DNA of 64,000 bases from Paramacrobiotus metropolitanus (lineage: Eukaryota; Tardigrada; Eutardigrada; Parachela; Macrobiotidae). The first letter of the stretch is position 1. Every line of letters begins with the position of its first letter. Shown in pieces: positions 22,497 through 32,639 of this stretch. The notes under the pieces are model-generated. The model worked only from the letters and a program-made list of their open reading frames with translations, made no database searches and was not told where the DNA came from. Position numbers and translations under genes: made by a program. The DNA is taken from NCBI RefSeq assembly GCF_019649055.1, contig NW_026570221.1:62001-126000 (forward strand), read 5' to 3'.

Positions 22497-23115
22497 TTAA
22501 GGGAAGTGGCTCGGTATATGGTAAGTACCAAATTCGTGTACATGCACAGAAACTTTCACTTTCGCGCACTCACAATCACGTTTTTGTTTCGGTTTGCGGC
22601 ATTCTGTAGCCAGATGATTTGTATACACAGGCGTGAAAACAGTTTGCGCGCGCAACATCCGGTTCTTCGGGAGTTCTGGCTGTTAGAAAATTCCAAAATG
22701 TTTAAATACATTCCGGTGTACCAAAAGTCTCATTATAGACCGATCTCCTTTAACTTTTGCACGTAAATGCATGTAACCATGAAAATCGTTTTTACACCGA
22801 TCCAGACTTCCACGATTTTTTCAAATTTTAAATGAATTTTAAAATTTTTGAAATTCATTTCAAATTTGAAAAACATGTTAGAAAAGTGGATCGGTGTAAA
22901 AACGTTCTTCGTGGTTATGTGCATTTACATGCGAGATCTAAAAAGAGATCGGTCCATAATGAGACTTTTGGTGCACCGGAATGCATTTAAACATTTTGGA
23001 ATTTTCTAACAGCCATAACTCCCGAACCGGATGTTGCGCGCAACGGTTCAATGTCAGGCCGCAAACCGAAACAAAAATTGCGAGTGAAAGTTTTCCAGGC
23101 CAGTTCCTTCCTTAA
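22497..23115. mobile_element. TTAA-flanked long-inverted-repeat MITE, 619 bp
   Basis: Bounded by TTAA at 22497-22500 and 23112-23115. The left end reads TTAAGGGAAGTGGCTCGG, and the reverse complement of the right end reads TTAAGGAAGGAACTGGCCTGG with a small gap. Inverted arms extend ~280 bp each side (CGGTGTACCAAAAGTCTCAT against its complement near 22950). Partial family members start at 26473, 31490 and 61330. The TTAA target suggests a piggyBac-like or Kolobok-like mobiliser. No transposase is present. Confidence 0.82.
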
Positions 23116-24640
23116 ATTACTTGTAATTTCTTACCATTTTATATCATTTCCAGTTTTTATTTGCTTAAAGTACGTTCCTCTTTTTGCAGCTGTTGTTTTG
23201 CTTCTTTTCAGTCGGCTGCAGAAAATGCCTTGCGATAGTTTCCACCGCATCTGCATAACACTCCAATACAGGTACACGCGGAAGAACTGGATACTTACGG
23301 ACATATCAACATGTACCGATTTGTCTCTAAATTGCCCAAGATGTACGCAAATGCCTGTATCAGAAATTTTGAACATCTGATGTTTTCTGCTTTTAATTCT
23401 ACTTTAATGCTTTTAGGGATTTCCATACCCACGATTTTCCAGCTTGTTGTGAACAAGCCGAAGCGATAATGTTGATGATCTGCAACAATCTGGATCCCGC
23501 GGACCGCGGTTGCGCAGTTTCCCCAAGAACTGGTTGGTATTTTCGTTCGCAGCTCAAAATTTTTAGAAAAAAAATTAAAATAAAGTGGAACGAAAAAGCT
23601 TTCCCCTTGCATATGACTAGCACGAATATTAATTTCGATATCTGCATGTATTTTTTTTGTGAGAACTCCGTACACTACCTTTCCCCACCTTCAACTCCTT
23701 ACACAACCTTTTGCACTAACTTTTATTCCGTGTACAACGTTTTTGCGCTATCCATCATTCGGTACGCTACGTTTTTGAGCACAACCTTTGACTCCGTATA
23801 CAACCATTCGACACTACCTTTATCTGCGTGCACTACCTTTTATTTTCAAAATTTTTCACATCAAAGTTATTTCTCTCACTGCCGTTTTTTTTGTTAACAG
23901 CTGTCAGCTGTTATTGATGCATGATTCAAAGCAGCATCAGCAGTTAAACAATCGAATTTCCGTGAGTAAATAATTCTAGGCGCCCGTGTGCCGGTGCCGA
24001 ATCCATGGGGACAAAATTCGATTTCTAATTTTCTGCAGTAATGGCACAGGTCAATTGCATCTGGGTATGCGCGTCAGGTAGCGCAGAAACGCGTAAAAAG
24101 TTGTCGATGAGTCATGAGTTAGCGAGAAACTTTTCAGCGAATCACAAGCCGAGTACGCTTGCGTGCTGAGAAAGAAACTGAACAGCAAAGCGGAAATCAA
24201 AAATTATTTTTACCAATGCTCAAATATACATGTAGTAGGTGTGTTTTCGCTTCAAAAAACTAATTTTTCTTTAAACGTTTGTATCTGTGTCACGCGGTGT
24301 TTTCATTTCACACACACAAAAATTGTTTAGAACTGTGCAGGTAATAGTCGCGCTTCGACGTCGAAGCGATTACCAGCATACTGCCGACCTCGGCGCCCTA
24401 CCTTAATTTACATGTACCTGTAAGGTATAGTTCGCGTAGCAGCTGTAATGGGTGCTCATACGTATGTACAATATAATGTTATGTTTGTACTGTATAAAAT
24501 ACAAAATTATTATCGTGTGTAGACGCTACCGCGCAATCCGGTAGATTCAATTTATTCAAATGTGCTGCACCGCACTCCCATCCTTAGACGTAGAGCATGT
24601 GGTTTTCAAGGATTCAACAGGTTCTGTCGTAATTATACAG
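23116..24640. other. no supported gene upstream of the DMRT exon
   Basis: Only short frames and the degenerate array at 23660-23860. No DM zinc-module exon was found here or elsewhere upstream on the plus strand. Confidence 0.4.
23660..23860. repeat. degenerate CTCCGTACACTACCTTT array
   Basis: Six to eight loose copies of a ~24-27-bp unit built on CTCCGTACACTACCTTT. A second array of the same words lies at 25405-25555, on the other side of the DMRT exon. Confidence 0.65.
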
Positions 24641-24931
24641 GTTGCCCTGAAGCGTCGCCAAGCCGCCGAAGAAGCTCTTGCGATTGGGCTGCGCGCAGCC
24701 GTAACAGATGATAATTTGGGCTACATCCCGCCAGGGCCAATTTTTCCCAGCCATTCGGGCCGAGGGTCTTCTGCGCTGAAAATTCTGCCGGAATCGGATT
24801 TTTGCCAGACGTCGTTATCTCGACCGCACTCTTCAGTTTCAGTCAACGATAACGTCTCCAGCAGGAACTGCAGAAATTTCATTCCGTCGTCGGAAGAGGA
24901 AGACCACCTAAAGAGATGCCACAATCATTAG
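24641..24931 (+). CDS. DMRT family transcription factor, exon with the DM-domain C-terminal helix (DMRT93B/dmd-4-like)
   Basis: An acceptor TAATTATACAG at 24640 opens a plus frame beginning VALKRRQAAEEALAIGLRAA and continuing through YIPPGPIFP to a stop at 24929-24931. The family signature after the DM zinc module is QVALKRQQAAEDAIALGLR, with an intron commonly just before VALK. The DMRT93B/dmd-4 branch follows it with a PxGPxxx motif, as here. These proteins are sequence-specific DNA-binding regulators of sexual and neuronal differentiation. The zinc module (the CCHC/HCCC fingers) would be in an upstream exon that I cannot find in the preceding 24 kb, and no DMA domain is visible downstream. 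This is therefore either one exon of a gene with a very long intron or a stranded fragment. The serine-rich tail (SSVSVNDNVSSRN) looks disordered. Confidence 0.75.
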   Translation, partial: VALKRRQAAEEALAIGLRAAVTDDNLGYIPPGPIFPSHSGRGSSALKILPESDFCQTSLSRPHSSVSVNDNVSSRNCRNFIPSSEEEDHLKRCHNH

Positions 24932-26472
24932 CCCTCGTATACACGGACAAGAAAGTGTCATCGAACGCGCCAAATCCAAACAGCGTGCGAATTGTGGCAG
25001 GCTCGTAGAAAGTCGCTCGGGGAAACCACAGCAAGATTCTACTGACATCGAAAACGTAAGAATCTCGAGAAAAGTATTCCCGACTCACGCTAACGAAGTA
25101 ATATTGAATGCTTTCAAACATCAAGGAAATTTCTTTAAAAAACTACAATACTACTTTTCGGAAAAAGGATGTTCTACGGTACCATATGAGCAAAAACCTC
25201 CACACCCGTCACAGGCTATGGCTGTCCACAGTCGATCCGGCTCAGAGAATACAAGCGGCTATCGCGATGCATAAAAAATTGCTCACGATCCATGACACCG
25301 CGGTAATTTACACGGACACGGGACAAGTAAGATGATAACCCATCCCAGAATTTCGATTTACCAATCAAACCGTTTACCAACTCACGCGTCATGTTTTTTT
25401 TACGGTGACCACTCCGTGCACCCCCTTTCGCTACCTTTTACGTCGTACACAACTTTTCCGGGCACTACCTTTCTTTCGGTAGGCTTCCTTTGACACTACT
25501 ATTTATTCGTTACACTACAAATCCACGCTACCTTTTACCAGTGCCCTACCATAGTTTTATATATACTTAAAACACTTAAATTACATTATTGTTTAAAAAA
25601 AGCAGAAATCCATTAATTTTTCTATCGTACGTATCGTACAAGTGCGTTGTGTACTTTGTACGATAATACTGTGTTCGGTTTGTCACGACAGAGCTCTGTT
25701 CAAATAATGTCCACAGCATACATTACAAATATGTATATACAAATGCATCTAAAAGTTTCCAGAAACTAAAAGTTTCTTCAAAATTCCTGCGCATTCATAC
25801 TTAGAAGAAACATGTATGTCAGATATATATTTCGAATGTATTCATATCTGTACTCCAAAAACAAACTTTTTTGTTTCGCGTGTATTTCGCCAAATGTACG
25901 AAGTATGAATCTACCTTAAGTCTTACACATAGCAATTAGCAATTGACCTATACCAATGTAATTTGTATCTTATGTATAGAATATCATACTATGGTAATAT
26001 TTAATAAGTATTGTAGTGCACCGAGTGCAGGGCGGGGGACTCGAGAGTGAGCCGGCACAGTCGATGTACGACTCAGGCGGGAGTCGTACACACCGGAACA
26101 CAGGACATGTCGCATGCAGCTGCCACACGGAGATTGGCGCCAGGGCGACTGGTCTTACAACAGGTTAGACTGACTGGCCTAACAGCGAATTGTAGATCAC
26201 CTACGGAGGAAACGGGCAAGTGTTTCCCATCCGGGCACAATTTTGGCTGACCATGCAGGATCTCAGTGAAGTAGACGAGACGCAGACGTTAGCCATTTCT
26301 TCCGGGCATTCCATGGGACTTTTCCCATCAGATTCTAAAGCCGTAATTTCTAACAGAATGGTACGTTTTACGCCCTGGAAATTTTTGGCTGATTAAATCC
26401 ATAATTTGAAGTTTTTCTTAAATCTTTTTTGATGGCTATGATCCCTGCAAGCTTGTTTTTTCGTTTTGCCTT
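24932..26472. other. no supported gene
   Basis: A weak trace of protein-like sequence at 25108-25335 (plus) ends in AVIYTDTG, faintly like an RNase H start, but is too short to assign. The rest, including 25560-26470, is AT-rich with no feature seen. Confidence 0.35.
25405..25555. repeat. second degenerate CACTACCTTT array
   Basis: Loose tandem words such as GCTACCTTTTACG and GGCACTACCTTTC, matching the array at 23660-23860. Confidence 0.6.
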
Positions 26473-26560
26473 TTAAGGGATTCGGCCCCGTACATAGCAC
26501 CAAATGCGTGCACATTCACGGCAACTTTCGCTGTCTCCCACTCATAAACACATTTTTTGC
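26473..26560. mobile_element. end fragment of the TTAA MITE family
   Basis: Begins TTAAGGGATTCGGCCCCGTA and is closely similar to 31490-31580 and the left end of the 22497 element. The opposite end was not found, so it is a partial copy. Confidence 0.7.
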
Positions 26561-26715
26561 AATGCTTTATAAAATTATATGTAAAACAGAATAAATACAG
26601 TGTGTATTTAAAATATAATGTGTAGATACACATAAATGCAAATACAGTGTGTAAATATTTAAAAGAATTTCTCAAGCAGAGGAAAAATGAGTATTTGGGA
26701 CAAATTGAGTTAATT

Positions 26716-27046
26716 TCAAACAACAAGATCAATCAACTGTGCAACAATATTAAAAAACTCTAAAATTTCCTTTAAATGGCTTAAAAAAGAAACAATCCAG
26801 TGTGTTGGTGACTGTGGGGGCTTTGAATTTGCAGGTAAAATTACTACCTGGACTTGCTCTCCGGTGAAGTTCGCATGGACTAATACGATCTACGAAAGCC
26901 CAAAAATCAAAAAATGCACAAATGATTTGTGGATTTGTTATTACCTTCATGTCCGCGTTTACGAATGAAGTTGAAGTCGAAGTACTACTGCATTCGTTAC
27001 ACGGGGATATGACTGATAACAGCATGAACAGCGTTATGATCATCAT
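26716..27046 (-). CDS. small secreted protein, two exons (~91 residues)
   Basis: The start is placed at the second of nearby methionines because it has a strong context (TTTCCACCATGATG). The protein begins MMIITLFMLLSVISPC, a hydrophobic signal peptide. Exon 1 ends ADMK at 26945 with AAG|GTAATA. A 55-bp intron (26944-26890) ends in GGCTTTCGTAG. Exon 2 continues in phase as IVLVHANFTGEQVQ, with a possible N-glycosylation site NFT, through HWIVSFLSHLKEILEFF to a stop at 26716-26718. No family is recognised. The consistent phase, signal peptide and start context support it, but the short length leaves doubt. Confidence 0.42.
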
Positions 27047-27474
27047 GGTGGAAAGCGCAGGTAAGTGAAACATTTTTCGTCAAACTACTGTTTCCCCTTA
27101 AGTGAGATTAAGTAGACAGGACAAGAATACTCGTACTAGGAAGTAGGATTGTAGGAAGGTTTAATTAGTTATAAATAGTCAGGCAACACAGTGCTGTTGA
27201 TGACGTGGCGACCTTGTCTGCCAACGCCGAATTTACTGTAGCCGTTAGATGGAATGGTAAGTGCTAAGTACCACAGATTTGGTGTACGGGGAAATTGTGA
27301 ATACGAGCAGTGCACACATTTGCAGGTGCTAATGCACAGGAAGTATACACATTTGCAAGTTTTATTTTACCGTAGGCGTACACCACTCTGAGTTTATCAT
27401 TTCATCTAGCGACTACAGAATTCGGCCAATTCGTACGCCAACGTTCGTTTGGATTTTGGATGGCCCACGCTCAA
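27047..27474. other. no supported feature
   Basis: Holds only a single short copy (near 27218) of the arm sequence of the 19460-20494 element. It could contain the promoter of the minus-strand secreted protein gene. Confidence 0.35.
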
Positions 27475-27595
27475 GCTCTGACTCAGACTCTGACCGCTCA
27501 AACTCTGACTCTTATTACTCAAAATCTGACTCTTATTACTCAAAGTCTGACTCTGACTGGCCATAGTCTGACTCTGACCGCCACAATCTGACCAC
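27475..27595. repeat. TCTGACTC simple-repeat array
   Basis: Words such as CAGACTCTGACCGCTCAAAC and ACTCTTATTACTCAAA repeated about ten times. Counterpart of 8430-8590, and likewise followed by a CCTAAG array. Confidence 0.75.
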
Positions 27596-27639
27596 TAAAA
27601 CCGATCGCCAATCAAAATAGGTTCTTGGGTTTTCAAAAT

Positions 27640-27872
27640 AGAAACCTAAGAATAACCCAAGAAACCTAAGAAACCCTAAAGTAACCTAAGAATAAGAATA
27701 ACCTAAGGAACCTAAAAAACCAAAAAACAACCTAAGATAATCTAAAAACCAGAAAACCTAAGAATAACCTAAGAAACCCAAGAAACATAAGAAACATTAG
27801 AATAACCTAAGAAACATGAGTACAAACTCACCATAACCTAAAAACTTCAGAATAACTTAAGAAACCTTAGAA
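27640..27872. repeat. CCTAAGAATAA array
   Basis: Degenerate tandem AACCTAAGAATAACC words, equivalent to 9008-9160, directly abutting the repeat body copy 2. Confidence 0.8.
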
Positions 27873-28765
27873 CCGGTTCGTTGCTGGAGGAGACCGCTGG
27901 GTCGCCAGTCAGATACTGTACTCAAACGGGAGAATGCAGAGTGCATCCGATGAGTGTCGGAGAATGCGGTTGCGCGTTGCCTTTGAAGGACTCCCTCGCC
28001 TATTTTAAAGGCAAAACGCAACGGTCGCAATCGCTTGCGGGTAACGTAGCACTCCGTTTTAGTCGCGCCGTCGATGGAGTCGACCACCCAACATCCAGGT
28101 CGGCGACATCCATGGCACGGCCAAAACGCATCGGTTAAATAATCTCCAGAAATATGCACAACGTTACTTTGAGGAATCCGTTGGGGAGTAGAAATGGCGT
28201 GGATGAAGCAGTTCAGCGTTGGAAGAACCCAAATGGCTCCACGCAAATGTGCACGTTGCAATCGAACTAACTTCGGATGGAAATTATGGAACTACACTCG
28301 ATACGTACGCGAATGTGAAAACTTGGATGTGTTGAGGACAGTACCAGGACAAAGAAAAAACGCTCAACGGCCGAAATGAATATCGTGCATTGACAGCGCC
28401 TTCGTCGATAGCACATTTTTTATCCGTCACGCACTACAGCAGCGTAAAATACTGCAATGAAAATACTGCTTAAAGCACAAGTTGCGCCGCAGAGTAGGAT
28501 TCGGAAAATAAAAGGGGTGTTCCATAAGGAAAAATCAGAAATTCGAAGAATTAGAATTCCTGGAATATATGACGACACGCTCGGATACACTAATTACATA
28601 TAACACCCCGCAAAGCGGTCGACAGCAAGATATTATTAGACGACACCCATCCACAAAGCATACATTTTCGGCAAATAGAATGTCATATTTTAACTCCTGT
28701 AGCTATTGCAGTACCTTTGTCAAAGCCTAATAAATGTTTTAACCTATCTGCGGCCGAAGAAAAGT
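27873..28765 (-). repeat. ~0.9-kb repeat body, copy 2 (inverted)
   Basis: Reverse-complement counterpart of 12593-13540, bracketed by the CCTAAG array on one side and the long satellite on the other. The order satellite-body is thus preserved in both copies, arguing that satellite and body move or amplify as one unit. Open frames (27857-28261) are not conserved between copies. Confidence 0.85.
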
Positions 28766-28769
28766 GCAT

Positions 28770-29895
28770 GTATAAGAAAATACAAACAAAGAAAATTAAC
28801 ACAAAAGGCACCTCAGATGCTGAGAATACCATAGAAAACCAAAAAATACCTAAGAATAACCAAGAATAACATCTAAATAACATGAAAAAACACAAAATCA
28901 ACATAAAAGATAACTAAGACTCAAAGAATACATAGGAATACATAGTAATGCCTAAGAAAAACTAAGAATAACATAACAATTACATGAAAATAACATAAAA
29001 TTAACATGTAAGATACCTAATATTCCAAGAATACATAGGAATACCTAAGAATAACTAAGAATAACATAACAATTACATGAAAATACCATAAAATTAACAT
29101 AAAAGATATCTAAGATTCCAAGAATACATAGGAATACATAATAATGCCTAAGAATAACTAAGAATAACATAACAGTTAAATGGAAATAACGCAAAAATTA
29201 ACATAAAAGATATCTAAGATTCCAAGAATACATAGGAATACCTAAGAACAACTAAGAATAATCTAGAAATAACGTGCAAATAACGTAAAATTAACATGAA
29301 AGATATCTAAGATTCCAAGAATACATAGGAATACATAGTAATGCCAAAGAATAACTAAGAATAACATAACAATAAAATAAAAATAAAGTAAAATTAACAT
29401 AAGAGATATCTAAGATTCCAAGAATGCACAGGAATACCTAAGAACAACTAAAAATAATCTAAAGATAAACGTGCAAATAACGTAAAATTAACATAAAAGA
29501 TATCTAAGATTCCAAGAATACATAAGAATTCATAGGAATACATAGTAATGCCAAAGAATAGCTAAGAATAACATAACAATTAAATAATAATAACGTAAAA
29601 TTAACATAAGGGATATCTAGGATTCCAAGAATACATAGGAATACATAGTAATGTCAAAGAATAACTAAGAATAACATAACAATTACATGAAAATCACATA
29701 AAATTAATATAAAAGATACCTAAGATTCCAAGAATACATAGGAATACCTAAGAATAACTAAGAATAATTTAAAAATAACATGCAAATAACGTAAAAATAA
29801 CATGAAAAATATCTAAGATTCCAAGAACACATAGGAATACAGAGTAAAGCCAAAGAATTACTAAGAATAACATAACGACTACATGGAAATAATTT
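28770..29895 (-). repeat. CCTAAGATTCCAAGAATACA satellite array
   Basis: About ten to eleven units of ~93-103 bp, each with CTAAGATTCCAAGAATACAT, GGAATACCTAAGAATAAC and CATAAAATTAACATAA. This is the reverse complement of the 11285-12592 array family. Confidence 0.92.
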
Positions 29896-30516
29896 TTTTG
29901 TTGACTTTTTTCACTACCCAGAATGTGTGCGGACGTCCAATGATTTAAACGTTATGTTAAATTTGTACAGATTACTACTATTTTTTGGAGTACATACTGG
30001 ATATCGAAATCGTTCGTCATTAGTTGAGGTCACTTTAGTAAAACTCAGTAAAAGATTCAGTTCATCTTATGTCTACGCAGCACATAAATACTCGCTCTAG
30101 AAATGCGTTAATAATCGGACGTTTCTCCCACGTTATACGCAACGGAGATCTGCCGAATCGGCGAACCCCGTTAATAATCCTTACTGTAGCCGCTGAAGAT
30201 TGATACTGAATCGCTGAATGACCACTTCAGCAAAACGCTGAGAAATAAATATACAGAACAGACCTCTTTAGACACAGATAACTAATAAGTACGTGAAGAT
30301 GGAGACGTACTACCAGCGTCTACATGTATGTTGATGGGGAAGTATAACATTATTCGCGACGTACAACCGCGGGAAACAGTGGTGCCGCGCCGGGACCAGT
30401 GCACTCGACCCGTTGCGGCGCCACTGTTTTCCCGGTGGTGCAAGGACTCCACGGCACATCACGCTGCAAAACAGGATGGATGAATGAGGTATGTTTGATG
30501 CATTGCTAGGTAGTGA
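29896..30516. other. no supported feature
   Basis: No gene or repeat recognised. A frame reaching 30310-30720 on the minus strand overlaps the next inverted-repeat element and is not supported. Confidence 0.4.
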
Positions 30517-31246
30517 CATAATATTACTAAACCTTAAGGTATTCCATCGAGCTTGCACTTTGTACGATGACGTCACGGTAGATGAATCGTCCTGTGCGAA
30601 GAGTGGGCAATCCCTGCGGCTTTCGTGTTTGCAAAAACTTTCAGATTCGCCGAATCTGTTCATACTATGGCTCAAAAAACGCAGAAAAAAATTCGAAGTT
30701 TGCGAAGAAAAGATTGACAAGTAAAAAGTGTCAGGAAAACGAGACGTTTACGAACAAAGTAAATACTGCTTACCACGAAGGTCTATGAGGCAGTTTGCCA
30801 TAGACCTCTATGCTGACCAAACATCATTTGTTTTGATTAAAATTAAATTGTTTGATGCCTTTGATTGACTGCTCAAATTTTAATTGTTTTGTCTTGTTTA
30901 GCTGATCATGTTTTAGTTGCTTCGTTTTATCACAAGTTAAAAATCAAAGATTTTCGATCAGCAGGGATGTCTGTGGCAAACCACCACGTAGACCTCTATG
31001 CTAGGGATAAGAACGTGAACCGAAAACTTTCGTGTTCCTGACAACGTTTCATTTACCCACTTCCGTTTCCCAAACTTAAAATTTTTTTCTGCGTTTTTTG
31101 AGATATACCACAAACGAACTGCATGAATCTGAAAGTTTCAAACCACATCGATCCCGCGGGGGTTCTCTTGTGCGTTGGACAGTGCGTTTCACATATCGTG
31201 ACGTCACGCCAGTCGATGGAATACCTTAAGGTTTAATAATATTATG
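30517..31246. mobile_element. long-inverted-repeat element, ~730 bp
   Basis: The left end ATAATATTACTAAACC and CCTTAAGGTATTCCATCGA is mirrored at the right end (TCGATGGAATACCTTAAGG, then TTTAATAATATTAT). The arms stay alignable for ~250 bp (GTGACGTCACG near 30570 and near 31200; GACCTCTATGCT near 30805 and 30990). No transposase is encoded. TSD and superfamily are uncertain; AT-rich ends are consistent with a foldback or MITE element. Confidence 0.78.
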
Positions 31247-31489
31247 GTAGTGATTATTAATAATCACTACTCTTCCCTCGGCAATAGACCAATTTTCCTG
31301 TCGTCGACGACCAGAGAAGCTCCGCCACTGTTGGAAGATAACGACGACTTGCCTGTTTTGTTTCAACAACAGCGGAGCTTCAGCAAGCCAGCAGACCAAG
31401 CGGCTACTGCAGTCCATCCAAAGCAGTGTGTTGCATGGCAGACGTCAATGAGGCGCTTAAAACCGATGAGGTTGCCAATCGCATCAGTA

Positions 31490-31737
31490 TTAAGGGATTC
31501 GGCCCGGTACATACCACAAATTCGTGTACATCCAGGGGAACTGTCGCTGTCGCGCACTCCTAAACACTTTTCTGCAGTGCGTTAAGATATTTTGTAGCCG
31601 AAGGATGTGCCTACGTCAGACGTAAAATCCGTTTGCGAGCGCAACATCCGGTGGGAAAGTTATGGGTGAATCAAAATTCCTAGAGTATTCCATGCATTCC
31701 GGTGTACCAAAAGTCTCATAATAAACCGATAGGAAGG
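31490..31737 (+). mobile_element. half copy of the TTAA MITE family
   Basis: Starts TTAAGGGATTCGGCCCGGTA and matches the left arm of the 22497 element through CGGTGTACCAAAAGTCTCAT (near 31700), then ends abruptly. Only one arm is present. Confidence 0.75.
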
Positions 31738-32639
31738 TGCTGGGCAACATGGCCAAGCATGTCGCCCCATCGCCAGAATGTCAGCCAATCGGGCTTGGGT
31801 GGAAACGTCAACCCGGTCGGATGACGTGCCGGCGGTGGGCTGGCGGAAATCTGAACTGCGAAATGATCGCGCTCTTTGTGGCGGGCGCAAGTATTTGTAG
31901 ACCGTCGCCAGGGACGAACAGTCTCCGAATTGGTACAGAGTAGGGACGACTGGTCTGCGGACCGCAGTGGTAGATCGCGCGTCCACCCGCTTGTGTCATG
32001 CGCCGGGACGTCTGCGTTACCGTAATCCAGAGACACCGTCTCATCAAAAGATGTGCTGTCGACGAAGGTGTTGTCAGTTCAAAATATTCATGTCGACCGT
32101 TGATGATCAGTTTCTCTTATCATGGTATTATCCTCGACACCACCAAGTTTTCACATCGTTCGCTGCGATAAATAACCTACAAGCCACACATTATTAGACC
32201 GGTGTTTCGTCCGCCAAGCAGCGGCGTCAGAAAACAAGGCAACGTTGAAGGCGTGACTGTTTCGCTTTTTCGTGCTTCGCGGCGTTCATTAACGAGACCC
32301 ACTACACTATTCTTACTGGCTACTGTACAATATAATAAGACAGGAAAAAACTCGCAGAATAATGTACGGCATCGGGAAATTCCTTCGCTGCACAATATTA
32401 CGATATCAATAACAGTGAAAAAACTGGAGTTCGCATCGTTAAGCACTCGTTAAGAACTATACTTAAGAGAAGCACCGGCGTAGTACTGCCTACTACTCAT
32501 GGTGCGCATAGCCGACTAGTTTAATTGTCCAATCTCGAGGTCAAATTGTCCATACGGTGAAATGCTGCACTGCTTTACGTGCGTGAAGTCGTTTCTACAT
32601 AAGTAATACGATTTGCAAGGTTTCTTCGCTAAATTACAG
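31738..32639. other. no supported gene; contains a repeat-body fragment
   Basis: Several open frames without recognisable domains. Positions 32040-32165 are listed separately. Confidence 0.4.
32040..32165 (+). repeat. fragment of the repeat body (third copy)
   Basis: Shares GTGCTGTCGACGAAGGTG, ATATTCATGTCGACCGTTGA and CAAGTTTTCACATC with 12950-13050, with scattered differences. Confidence 0.75.

Noticed and set aside
25108-25335. Possible LINE RNase H remnant (AVIYTDTG)
   Set aside because: Only a handful of residues match; no neighbouring reverse transcriptase.
31315-31490. Palindromic GAAGCTCCGC segment and a start-like MADVNEALKTDEVANRI just before the half MITE
   Set aside because: Protein-like but very short, and the frame runs directly into the MITE copy; no support for a gene.
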